64,000 nt of DNA, from positions 1,412,001-1,476,000 of the forward strand of contig NZ_CP029002.1 of NCBI RefSeq assembly GCF_003073375.1, written 5' to 3'. How positions within the stretch are numbered: the stretch's first letter is position 1; each line of letters starts with the position of its first letter. A model generated the notes under the pieces. It was not told the origin of the DNA, searched no databases, and saw only the letters and a program-made list of their open reading frames with translations. Source of the stretch: Lysinibacillus sp. 2017 (GTDB lineage: Bacteria; Bacillota; Bacilli; Bacillales_A; Planococcaceae). Of the stretch, positions 44,671-52,910 are shown piece after piece. A program made the translations under genes and the position numbers.

Positions 44671-45948
44671 TTATTTAAAGGCTTCTACTAAAGCGCGACC
44701 ATCAATGGCTTCAAAGTCCAATCCTAAAATATGAGCAATAGTTGGCCCAATATCAATGACTCCGACATTTCCTATATCATAGCCTGCTTTTACAGACGCC
44801 CCTGAAATAACTAAATTACTCGTATAATCGGGAATGTCAGGTGAATAGCCATGTGTGGCGTATACTTTACCAGCTGCATGTAAATCGACAATAACCTCTT
44901 TGTTATAAGCATCCTCAAAGCAGTAGCCTTCTTTTGCTTCAAGCATATAAGAAAAGTTCTCATCAATATGCATCGAATCTAAAATTTGTCGATCATAAAT
45001 CGCTTCAATGCCGTATGCTTCATTTTGTGCGGCTCCTTCTAAAAGCTGAAGTGCTAATTTCAAGGCTTCTTCATCATGAGGCTGCACATATAAATACGCG
45101 GCACCACCAGCACCCTGTACATATGCACGCCATTTCATTTCACCATTTTCTTCATAAATAAGGCCATTATCAAAAAACAGACGATTTAAATACACTTTGT
45201 ACTGAACATCAAGTTGTCCATGATCGCCAACAACGATAAACGTAGTGTCGTCGTAAATTCCTGCGTCTTGAACTGCCTGCAAAATGTCACCTAGTCGTTT
45301 ATCCATTCGATTTAGGACTTCTTCAATGTGAGGGCCTTTTGTTCCAAACATATGCTTGGTATCGTCTAAATCGATTAAGTGCATGAGCAGTAAATTGGGT
45401 TTTTTCTTTTTAATCGTATCGATGGCACATAGCGTAGTAAAATCATCTAACTCCGGTTGTTCGATGCCATTACGCACTTTACCATGTTTTATTTCCATGG
45501 AGAGCGTAAATAATTTACTGCCATTCTTCAATATTTTTAGCGCTTGATTTTCATTTTTTACGGCTCTAATTTCTGGAATATTGAAATCAATATTTGCTTT
45601 ACCTGATACCGGCCATAAAAGTCCTGCAGTTTTTAAGCCCTTCTTTCGCGCGGCATCATATACAGTTGGAAGCTTAATGTCGTTACGGAACCAATGCCAG
45701 TTTTGATCGCTTTCTGGAACGAACGGCTGGAACAGGTTGTTATGATAAACACCATGTTTGTTTGGATAGGCACCTGTCACATACGAGCTATGGATAACGT
45801 AAGTAAGGGTTGGATAAACACTTTTTACTTTGTCAGTCGAAGCGCCATTTGCGATTAACTTCGCTAAATTTGGCTTATGACGTGCGTTTTCCCAGTTGTC
45901 TTTTGAAAATGCGTCATAGGAGATGACGATACAATAGTTACTTTTCAT
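44671..45948 (-). CDS. Alkaline-phosphatase-superfamily nucleotide pyrophosphatase/phosphodiesterase
   Basis: 425 residues. VISYDAFSKDN at the start and VYPTLTYVIHSSYVTGAYPNKHGVYHN near 44-70 carry the metal Asp and the catalytic Thr of the type I phosphodiesterase/NPP family. Later metal ligands are DLDDTKHMFG near 192, VVGDHGQLD near 236, and ATHGYSP near 368. No signal peptide or anchor, so it acts in the cytoplasm, which is uncommon for NPPs. AGGGTGATT before ATG 45948; four bases after the upstream permease stop, so the two form an operon. Confidence 0.88.
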   Translation of the reverse strand: MKSNYCIVISYDAFSKDNWENARHKPNLAKLIANGASTDKVKSVYPTLTYVIHSSYVTGAYPNKHGVYHNNLFQPFVPESDQNWHWFRNDIKLPTVYDAARKKGLKTAGLLWPVSGKANIDFNIPEIRAVKNENQALKILKNGSKLFTLSMEIKHGKVRNGIEQPELDDFTTLCAIDTIKKKKPNLLLMHLIDLDDTKHMFGTKGPHIEEVLNRMDKRLGDILQAVQDAGIYDDTTFIVVGDHGQLDVQYKVYLNRLFFDNGLIYEENGEMKWRAYVQGAGGAAYLYVQPHDEEALKLALQLLEGAAQNEAYGIEAIYDRQILDSMHIDENFSYMLEAKEGYCFEDAYNKEVIVDLHAAGKVYATHGYSPDIPDYTSNLVISGASVKAGYDIGNVGVIDIGPTIAHILGLDFEAIDGRALVEAFK

Positions 45949-45952
45949 GTAA

Positions 45953-47200
45953 TCACCCTGAAGTTTTTGTCGTTAAATGTGCATCTTTTGGGAGCATTAA
46001 AAATACAACGAACCCGATGATGAATAAAGGAATAATTGATAAAATACTATATCTTGCCACACCAGTAAGTGTTGTTGTTAAGGCCATTAAAAATGGCCCA
46101 ATGATGGCTGCGAATTTCCCGAAAATATTGTAAAAGCCGAAAAATTCATTTGAGCGTTCTTTCGGAATAATTTTTCCATAATACGAGCGACTTAATGCTT
46201 GAATACCACCTTGTGCTGAACCAATCATCGCACCTAAAATGAAAATATGCCACATTTCTGAAATGAAGTACGCTGAGATACAAGATACGATATACGTACA
46301 AATTCCGAAAAGTATCATTGTTCTCGTAGAATATTTTTTTGCTAGACTACCGTATATGAGTGCACAAGGGAATGCGATAATTTGAATGACTAATAGAATC
46401 GCAAGCAGCATAAATGTATCAAATGAATCCGCACCTAATACACTTGTCGCATACGGTACCACCATTTTAATAATCGTATCCACACCGTCAATGTAGCAGA
46501 AGTATGCAATTAAGAAGATGAAGACAACTTTATAATCTTTAATTTGTAAAAAAGTTTGACCTAATCGTTTGAAGCTTTTGCCGATTGGGTTTGGTTCTGG
46601 TTCGATGTAATGACGTTGACGAACATCTTTGATCATTGGAATCGTTAATAATCCCCACCATAAAGCGGTAATGAGGAATCCGATTTGATAACCAATTGCT
46701 ACGTCCATTCCCATAAAGAAAATAACCGCTAAGCTAATCCCGAATGGAATAACACTTGAAATATAACCAAATGCAAAGCCGCTTGTCGAAACTTTATCCA
46801 TGCGCTCATCAGAAGTAATGTCCACTAAAAACGAATCATAGAAAATGTTTGCCCCAGCAAAACCAATGCATGAAAGAACATAAATAATTATGAGTAGTTG
46901 CCACTGTCCGCTTGCTGGAGAAATAAATGTGAATGATAATGTTGCGATAATTCCAAGTAATGCAAAGAACGTAAAGAATCGTTTTTTCTTGTCCTTATAG
47001 TCAGCAAATGCACCTAAAATCGGACTAAGGACAGCGACTAAAATACTTGCGAGAGAGTTAAAATAGCCGAGATCCATATTATTTACTCCGTCAAACATAC
47101 CAAATACGATTGGAAATAAGGCAGTTGTAATAGCCATAGAATACGCTGAATTCCCACAATCGTACATAATCCATGATTTTTCTTCTCTTGTCAGTTTCAA
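45953..47200 (-). CDS. Atg22/UMF1-like MFS permease
   Basis: 415 residues, twelve hydrophobic segments. The opening EEKSWIMYDCGNSAYSMAITTALFPI is diagnostic of the Atg22-like UMF1 family, as is GFAGANIFYDSFL near 107. Yeast Atg22 exports amino acids from the vacuole; bacterial substrates are unknown. Start codon TTG 47200 behind AAGGGGGTG. Co-transcribed with the phosphodiesterase, so the permease may move that enzyme's substrate or product. Confidence 0.88.
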   Translation of the reverse strand: MKLTREEKSWIMYDCGNSAYSMAITTALFPIVFGMFDGVNNMDLGYFNSLASILVAVLSPILGAFADYKDKKKRFFTFFALLGIIATLSFTFISPASGQWQLLIIIYVLSCIGFAGANIFYDSFLVDITSDERMDKVSTSGFAFGYISSVIPFGISLAVIFFMGMDVAIGYQIGFLITALWWGLLTIPMIKDVRQRHYIEPEPNPIGKSFKRLGQTFLQIKDYKVVFIFLIAYFCYIDGVDTIIKMVVPYATSVLGADSFDTFMLLAILLVIQIIAFPCALIYGSLAKKYSTRTMILFGICTYIVSCISAYFISEMWHIFILGAMIGSAQGGIQALSRSYYGKIIPKERSNEFFGFYNIFGKFAAIIGPFLMALTTTLTGVARYSILSIIPLFIIGFVVFLMLPKDAHLTTKTSG

Positions 47201-47407
47201 AGGAACACCCCCTTATGTATAAAATATTCTTAATTATACCATTTTATTGAAAATAGGGATTGTATGAATTTATTAAATAAATACTTTCAAAAAGAGTATT
47301 TTGTAATGAAGCTAATAGTGAATTGCATCCAAACAAATAACATACCCTATAAAAATAGTAGGAATTGATGTATTATCAATTTAAGACTAATAAAGGATGT
47401 GTATGGT

Positions 47408-48349
47408 ATGACTAAGAAAATCTATGTAATACATGAAAATAACGAATGGACGATTCATTTACAAAAGCGACTCGAACAATTAAATTTACCTTATGAGCTT
47501 TGGCATTTAGATGAAGGTACGGTTAATCTACTAGAAGCGCCACCAGATGGGGTTTTCTATAGTCGTATGAGTGCTTCTTCTCATACACGAAACCACCGCT
47601 ACGCACCAGAATTAACGGGTGCTGTGTTAGAATGGTTAGAATTCCATGGACGTAAAGTATTTAATGGCAGTGAAGCGTTACGCTATGAATTGAGTAAAGT
47701 GAAGCAATATACACAGTTAGAACGATTCGGTATTCAAACACCAAGAACAGTCGTAGCAGTTGGAAAGGTACAAATCATTGAAGCTGCTAAACAACTAAAC
47801 TTATTGCCGTTTATTACAAAGCATAATCGTGCAGGGAAGGGCTTAGGTGTACAATTATTTTATTCGATTGAAGCTTTAGAAGAATATGTGTACAGTGACC
47901 GTTTTGAAGAACCCGTGGACGGGATTACACTTGTGCAACAATATATTAAATCACCAGAGCAATTTATTACACGCGCAGAATTTATCGGCGGAAAATATAT
48001 GTACTCTGTTCGAGTGGATACATCAGAAGGCTTTGAATTATGCCCAGCAGATGCTTGCCAAATTGGCGATTTATATTGCCCAGTTGGAGAACAACCGAAG
48101 TCATATATGAAGTTTGAAATCATAGATAATCCATATAAAGAATTAATTGAAAAGTTTGAAATTTTTTTAGCGGGCAGTAGCATTGCAGTTGCTGGTATTG
48201 AGTTTATCGTCGATGAAGAGGGAAATACGTATGCATATGATGTGAATACAAATACGAACTACAATGCAGATGCAGAAAATGCTTATGGAACATTCGCAAT
48301 GTTGGAATTAGCGAAGTTTTTGGGGGAGCAGTTGGCGGATTTGGCGTAG
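47408..48349 (+). CDS. ATP-grasp ligase, RimK/alpha-L-glutamate-ligase-like
   Basis: About 313 residues. N-terminal Rossmann-like part (IYVIHENNEWTIHLQKRLEQL), then the ATP-grasp fold: LSKVKQYTQLERFGIQTPRT near 98, the nucleotide Lys in PFITKHNRAGKGLGVQLF near 135, LVQQYIKSPEQFITRAEF near 175, and the metal Glu/Asn pair in VAGIEFIVDE...YDVNTNTNYN near 260-285. Such enzymes join an amino acid to an acyl phosphate. Substrate unknown. ATG 47408 preferred over GTG 47399 by spacing from AAAGGA. Confidence 0.88.
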   Translation: MTKKIYVIHENNEWTIHLQKRLEQLNLPYELWHLDEGTVNLLEAPPDGVFYSRMSASSHTRNHRYAPELTGAVLEWLEFHGRKVFNGSEALRYELSKVKQYTQLERFGIQTPRTVVAVGKVQIIEAAKQLNLLPFITKHNRAGKGLGVQLFYSIEALEEYVYSDRFEEPVDGITLVQQYIKSPEQFITRAEFIGGKYMYSVRVDTSEGFELCPADACQIGDLYCPVGEQPKSYMKFEIIDNPYKELIEKFEIFLAGSSIAVAGIEFIVDEEGNTYAYDVNTNTNYNADAENAYGTFAMLELAKFLGEQLADLA

Positions 48350-48424
48350 CAATATAACAAGTATGCCGATTGATATATTAAGTGTTAATAACGATTAATA
48401 ATAAATAGAATAGGGGTTTTAAAA

Positions 48425-48934
48425 ATGGATGTAAGACAACCAATAGGGCCATTACAAGTGCCTGAAAATGTGACACTAGAAAATGTTCAAGAATGGTTAA
48501 AGCAAATCGTAACGTATACAATTCGTTTAAGAGAAACTGTTGACACATTAAGTGATGAAGAATTAAACAAAACGTATCGTGAAGGTGCTTGGACAGTTCG
48601 ACAACTTGTTCATCATATTGCAGACTCTCAGTTGAACATGTACCAACGATTAAAGCTTGCTTTAACAGATGACAATCCTACGGTACCACCATTTGATGAA
48701 AATAAGTGGGCGATTCAACCGGATACAAAGCTTCCTGTAGAAAGTTCGATTAAAATGTTAGAAGGATTAAATGCGCGTATCGTTGCATTGGGACATAGTT
48801 TAACTGAATCACAATTAGACAGAGCATTTACGCATCAAACAAATGGAAAAATCACAGTGGCAACAAAAATTGCAAAGTTAGCTTGGCATGAAGAACATCA
48901 CTTAGCACATATTAAAATCGCATTATCGAAATAA
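48425..48934 (+). CDS. bstA: DinB-family bacillithiol transferase (BstA/YfiT-like)
   Basis: 169 residues, four-helix bundle. The three metal His are visible: VRQLVHHIADSQ near 56 and WHEEHHLAHI near 155. The opening RQPIGPLQVPENVT and NKWAIQPDTKLP near 99 are typical of YfiT. B. subtilis YfiT (BstA) conjugates bacillithiol to electrophiles. Bacillithiol use is the norm in Bacillales, which supports the assignment. AGGGG lies upstream; own terminator. Confidence 0.85.
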   Translation: MDVRQPIGPLQVPENVTLENVQEWLKQIVTYTIRLRETVDTLSDEELNKTYREGAWTVRQLVHHIADSQLNMYQRLKLALTDDNPTVPPFDENKWAIQPDTKLPVESSIKMLEGLNARIVALGHSLTESQLDRAFTHQTNGKITVATKIAKLAWHEEHHLAHIKIALSK

Positions 48935-48945
48935 GAAAAGTGAAA

Positions 48946-48984
48946 AAGAACGAATTCATATTAATGTGAATTCGTTCTTTATTT
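48946..48984. terminator. Terminator after bstA
   Basis: AAAGAACGAATTCA pairs with TGAATTCGTTCTTT, followed by a T-rich tract. Confidence 0.9.
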
Positions 48985-49050
48985 TAATTTAAAGCTGTAT
49001 TGAAATTCTTTAACGAACAATTTAAGTATTTTTTACTTCTTATTTATCCG

Positions 49051-49785
49051 TTACCTACTTTTAAACGTAGCATAATCAATACAACGTTCCACAAACTCCA
49101 GTACATCTTCAGAAATCGGGTATAGTCCCGTTTCTTCTGCAGGTAGTTTTCTTACTTCCCAAAACTTATCCATCAAATTACTATCACCTTGAAAAGTTTC
49201 GTTTGATAGTTCTGTTAATTTAGTAGCAATTTGTAAGCCTTCTGATGATTCTGGCCTAATATTTTGTATTAGACAAGATTCTATTTGTTTTATTAATAAT
49301 ATATATTGATGGGTTATCTCATCATTGCTACTAAGGCTAGGAATAAAGTTTTGTAAGATAATTTTCTCATCATCTTGAAAATAGTCGATCCATTTTTTTG
49401 ATGTAGTATGTGAAAGTTGAACAAGTTCTGTTACATGTTCCCAAGCTAAAGATGGTTCTAAATCAATCATGTTGATTAGTGAAGTGGTGTTAGCGATGCT
49501 TGTTTGAAGTTTTGAGAGCTGCTCTTGTAAGTAATTGTAGTGTGAAGTCAAAATTTGTTTATAAGACAGTTTGTCTAATAGTTGGGGGATATCCTCTAAT
49601 GGTAGAGAAAGATTTTTTAGAATAATAATCTTCTCTAATTTAAATAAGTCTTCTTCAGAATAGAATCGTTTTCCATGCTCATCTTTAAAACTAGGGGTAA
49701 GGAGATTGATTTGATCGTAATAGCGAAGTGTTCGAATAGATAGATTTCGCAGTTTACTGACTTCTCCAGTAGTCCATCGTTTCAT
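49051..49785 (-). CDS. MerR-family transcriptional regulator
   Basis: 244 residues. The MerR helix-turn-helix and wing (WTTGEVSKLRNLSIRTLRYYDQINLLTPSFKDEHGKRFYSEEDLFKLEKI) occupy residues 3-52. A dimerising coiled coil follows (to about 105), then a helical effector domain of the TipAS type. AGGAGG before ATG. Divergent from the CPBP protease; the space between them contains a promoter with a 19-base spacer and a central dyad, the hallmark of MerR activation. Confidence 0.92.
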   Translation of the reverse strand: MKRWTTGEVSKLRNLSIRTLRYYDQINLLTPSFKDEHGKRFYSEEDLFKLEKIIILKNLSLPLEDIPQLLDKLSYKQILTSHYNYLQEQLSKLQTSIANTTSLINMIDLEPSLAWEHVTELVQLSHTTSKKWIDYFQDDEKIILQNFIPSLSSNDEITHQYILLIKQIESCLIQNIRPESSEGLQIATKLTELSNETFQGDSNLMDKFWEVRKLPAEETGLYPISEDVLEFVERCIDYATFKSR

Positions 49786-49807
49786 TGCATTTCCTCCTAA
49801 AAAAAGC

Positions 49808-49838
49808 TTGCAGGTTACGTTACGTAATCAATTATATT
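49808..49838 (+). promoter_or_regulatory. MerR-type promoter/operator of the CPBP gene
   Basis: TTGCAG (49808-49813), a 19-base spacer, TATATT (49833-49838). The spacer holds the dyad GGTTACG-TTA-CGTAATC (49813-49829). The overlong spacer with a dyad inside is the structure MerR proteins twist to activate. Confidence 0.8.
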
Positions 49839-49869
49839 CTAATTATACCATATGTAGGGAGATGTAAAG

Positions 49870-50574
49870 ATGGAACTGAATCGAAATAATTGGAAAAAGC
49901 AAGATCATTGGGGGAGTAAAGAATTTATATTATTAATGTTACTGGAGTTCGTCTTTGTAATTGGCTGTATTAAATTTATTGTTAAGCCTATTTATTTCTC
50001 CTGGCTGAACAATGACCTTTACGCAGGTACCTTAATAGGACTAACAATCGCAATGATTTTACTTTTGGGCGTTTATTTTATTGCGCTCCGTCCAAAGGCA
50101 CTTTCTTGGGGGGAGGTAGGGATAAAGAGGTTCATGTGGAGAGACTGGAAGACTATTATTATTTATTCAGTTATTTTACTCATTGGCGCGGTAATCATTG
50201 TTGTACTTACAAGCTTTATAGGGAATACGTGGGAGAACAGCAAAACAGAGTCTTTGCAGCGAAACGTATCATTCTTTACAGTTTTCATAGCCTTTGTTTC
50301 TGCAGCAATAATCTCTCCAATTTATGAGGAAATATTTTACCGTGGATTTTTATATCGTTGGTTGCGTACTCGTATGGGACTTATCGGAGCGATTCTACTT
50401 AGCTCAATGATTTTTACAATTGTACATATACCGACATATAATGTAATGCCAGTAAATTTTTTTAGTGGTATCATTTTCGCTTTAGCCTATGAGCGAACGA
50501 ATTCGATATGGCCATCAGTGCTGATCCATGGTATTACCAATGGACTTATGGTTTTGTTAACAAGTTTAGGATAA
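49870..50574 (+). CDS. CPBP-family intramembrane metalloprotease
   Basis: 234 residues, six to eight hydrophobic segments. The CPBP (Abi/Rce1) motifs are present: PIYEEIFYRGFLYRW near 154 (EExxxR), FTIVHIPTYN near 178, and SVLIHGITNG near 216. These proteins cleave or modify peptides within the membrane and are often linked to bacteriocin immunity. GGGAGATG before ATG. Probably activated by the adjacent MerR protein. Natural substrate unknown. Confidence 0.9.
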   Translation: MELNRNNWKKQDHWGSKEFILLMLLEFVFVIGCIKFIVKPIYFSWLNNDLYAGTLIGLTIAMILLLGVYFIALRPKALSWGEVGIKRFMWRDWKTIIIYSVILLIGAVIIVVLTSFIGNTWENSKTESLQRNVSFFTVFIAFVSAAIISPIYEEIFYRGFLYRWLRTRMGLIGAILLSSMIFTIVHIPTYNVMPVNFFSGIIFALAYERTNSIWPSVLIHGITNGLMVLLTSLG

Positions 50575-50582
50575 AGATAAAA

Positions 50583-50620
50583 AAGACAAGTACAGAATGC
50601 CATCTGTACTTGTCTTTTTA
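50583..50620. terminator. Terminator after the CPBP gene
   Basis: AAGACAAGTACAGA pairs with TCTGTACTTGTCTT, then TTTTA. A-rich upstream, so it can also stop transcripts of the minus-strand remnant. Confidence 0.9.
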
Positions 50621-50623
50621 AAA

Positions 50624-50896
50624 TTATTTCACAATAGAAACTTTCGCGTAATCATCAATTTCCATAGGGTGTAGATTTAACCCTTTTACATAATCCGCCG
50701 CAGCAACAGGTGGTGTTGTATGCGCAATCATGTACCAAGGAATATCATCATGGAAGATTTCTTGTGCTTGTTCATAAAGAGCAGCACGTTTTTCTTGATC
50801 GTATTCTTGGCGTGCTTGTTCAAGTAGCGCATCAAATTCTGGATTTTTATAGAATGCATAGTTTGATGCAGGGAGTGTTGCATTACTGCTGTGTAT
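50624..50896 (-). pseudogene. 3' remnant of an oligopeptide ABC-transporter binding protein (OppA/DppE type)
   Basis: On the minus strand a frame ending TAA at 50624 encodes ATLPASNYAFYKNPEFDALL, then EKRAALYEQAQEIFHDDIPW and YVKGLNLHPMEIDD, the classic C-terminus of family-5 solute-binding proteins. About 85 residues of some 520-550 remain. Upstream the frame is closed by a stop codon and there is no start or lipobox. The matching permease and ATPase genes are absent. A degraded gene end. Confidence 0.88.
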
Positions 50897-51114
50897 GAAT
50901 TAACACATTTAGAGAGGATTAACAATTTATCTAGCTATTAATGGTGTAATCAAAAGTAAAAGTTATGGAAGAAATATAGTGGGAAAATTCTTGTAAATAT
51001 AGAATTAGTTAATTTATTTATAAATTTCATAATATTTACAAAACACTACCTTTAATGTATTGTTATGTTATACGATATATCGCGTCACATAATAGTGAGG
51101 AAGGTGTTGATGTT
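50897..51114 (+). promoter_or_regulatory. PadR upstream region with palindrome
   Basis: AT-rich leader of the PadR gene. It contains the perfect palindrome CGATATATCG at 51073-51082, within TATACGATATATCGCG, a plausible PadR operator. No other structure seen. Confidence 0.4.
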
Positions 51115-51441
51115 ATGTCATATAACGGTGGACCGATGACGGAAGCAATGTATTACGTACTACTTGCATTAATGCGTCCCAATCATGGTTATCAACTGAT
51201 GCAAGCAGTTACGCAAGTATCCAATGGTCGGTTAAAAATGGGACCAGGAACACTTTATGGGGTACTGTCTCGCATGCAAAAAGACGGACTTATTTTATTG
51301 ACAAATGATGACGGGCGACGAAAAACATACGAAATAACTGAACTCGGTGAACAAGCTTTAAGAATAGAATATAACCGCTTAAAAGCATTAATTGTAGATA
51401 GTTATATATTGGAAGAGGGAGAGGGAGAGGCGCATGATTAA
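51115..51441 (+). CDS. PadR-family transcriptional regulator
   Basis: About 108 residues, winged-helix PadR: TEAMYYVLLALMRPNHGYQLMQAV near 8-31, then GPGTLYGVLSRMQKDGLI near 45 and the wing GRRKTYEITELGEQAL. ATG 51115 has GAGGAAGGTG upstream; the frame is open from 51055 but that would include the ribosome binding site and the palindrome. It overlaps the DUF2812 gene by 8 bases, a very common pairing in which PadR represses the two-gene unit. Confidence 0.92.
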   Translation: MSYNGGPMTEAMYYVLLALMRPNHGYQLMQAVTQVSNGRLKMGPGTLYGVLSRMQKDGLILLTNDDGRRKTYEITELGEQALRIEYNRLKALIVDSYILEEGEGEAHD

Positions 51442-52618
51442 AACCGTTTGGAAATTAAGACCTGCAGATAATTGGCAAATTGGGGAAAATGAAAGCTGGC
51501 TTTCAGATATGGCTGAAAATGGCTATCATTTTACAAAGATGGGCTCGTTATTTGCGAAGTTCGTAAAAGATGAGCCCCAAAAAATGAAATATCGAATTGA
51601 AGTTACACCTAAAAATGAAATTGCATATGAACAAATTAACATGTATGAGGAACACGGTTGGGAATATGTATCCAGCTTTTATAATTATCATGTGTTTTCA
51701 TCACCAGTTGAGCGCAATGTACCTGAAATTCATACGGATTCAGCCGAACAATCATTAACATTAAAATCTTTAAATAAACAATTTATAAAAGGGGTTATTA
51801 GTTTAATTATAGGCACCATTGTAATGTTGGGCTACATGCTCTTTATGGTATTTTTCGATGGTACTCCCACCTATAATGTAGTGACAACCAATACATCTCA
51901 AACACTTTTAATCCTAATTATCTACATTTATGCTGTAGTTATGTTTTTGAAAAGTGTGAAATCAATAAATAATTTAAGAAACGATTTACTAGAGGGGAAA
52001 TCTATCAATCATCATGCATCCTGGAGACAGTCTAGTAAAATCCATTATATCGTTTCACTCCTTCCAATACTTCTGGCAATTGTAACAATCATTATTCCGA
52101 TTTATGAAATCATTGCTTATGATAAGAAAACATTGCCAGTGGAAGAGATTGATGTTCCAGTTGCGCGATTAGCTGCGATTGAGCAAAATACAGTATTGCA
52201 ACGTGAAGAACATTTTGTTGACGGTGTGGACTTTGACAATCGCATCGTTTTTAGCTGGAGTCTATTAGCACCCGCTAAGTACGAAATAAATGAAAGTGGA
52301 ATTGTCCCTGGGGAAATGTGGAATGATCAAGATGGGGAGTATTCACCAGCACTAAATTCTGATATTTATGAATTACGTTTTTCCTTTTTGGCATCTCCAT
52401 TGATTGATGATTTAGTTGAAAGGGAATTGTATTTTGACGAACAATCAAAAAAAGTTGAATTGGAGCATCCAGGATTAGATCGAATAATTACTCTTGAATC
52501 ATCGGAAGCGTCAAAATATATTTTTGCATCAAAGGACAATCTTGTCATGCTTGTTCGTTATTATGGCTATGCAGATTTGGAAACTGTCATTGAGCAAGTC
52601 GCGATGAAAATGAACTAA
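51434..52618 (+). CDS. DUF2812 membrane protein
   Basis: 394 residues. The N-terminal DUF2812 part (VWKLRPADNWQIGENESWLSDMAENGYHF, ending with EEHGWEYVSSFYNYHVF) covers residues 4-100. Three membrane helices follow, near 120-140 (VISLIIGTIVMLGYMLFMVFF), 155-172 and 202-225, and then a C-terminal outside part of about 165 residues. AGGGAGAGG before ATG; overlaps padR. Function of DUF2812 is unknown; it is nearly always next to a PadR gene. Confidence 0.88.
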   Translation: MIKTVWKLRPADNWQIGENESWLSDMAENGYHFTKMGSLFAKFVKDEPQKMKYRIEVTPKNEIAYEQINMYEEHGWEYVSSFYNYHVFSSPVERNVPEIHTDSAEQSLTLKSLNKQFIKGVISLIIGTIVMLGYMLFMVFFDGTPTYNVVTTNTSQTLLILIIYIYAVVMFLKSVKSINNLRNDLLEGKSINHHASWRQSSKIHYIVSLLPILLAIVTIIIPIYEIIAYDKKTLPVEEIDVPVARLAAIEQNTVLQREEHFVDGVDFDNRIVFSWSLLAPAKYEINESGIVPGEMWNDQDGEYSPALNSDIYELRFSFLASPLIDDLVERELYFDEQSKKVELEHPGLDRIITLESSEASKYIFASKDNLVMLVRYYGYADLETVIEQVAMKMN

Positions 52619-52714
52619 ATTTAAAGTTATGTCTATTATTTTAGATGACTGAAAAATCAGACATTATATGTGTTTCTTATACCCTGTTCATGCCAAATTA
52701 ATTAGAAAATAAAA

Positions 52715-52741
52715 AAGCAAATCCTCTGTAAGAATTTGCTT
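52715..52741 (-). terminator. Orphan terminator, minus-strand orientation
   Basis: AAGCAAAT (52715-52722) pairs with ATTTGCTT (52734-52741). The T-run is on the minus side (A-run 52709-52716), yet no minus-strand gene lies to the right. Confidence 0.5.
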
Positions 52742-52910
52742 GAAAATGTAAGAATGTATGTTCGTTTTATGGTGCTCGTCGAATAGAGGTTCTTATTATT
52801 TGTTCTTCATATTATTAGTATATTATAAATTTTTTTATAAGTCTATTTATTGGCTAAATTTCCCGTTAAACTCATTTCATCAGCAAAATCAGGTGTTAGG
52901 AGTGGATGAA

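Noticed and set aside
52758-52910. N-terminal extension of the MFS gene at 52911
   Set aside because: The stretch has no ribosome binding site, an odd aromatic-rich composition and would precede a good site plus ATG at 52911.
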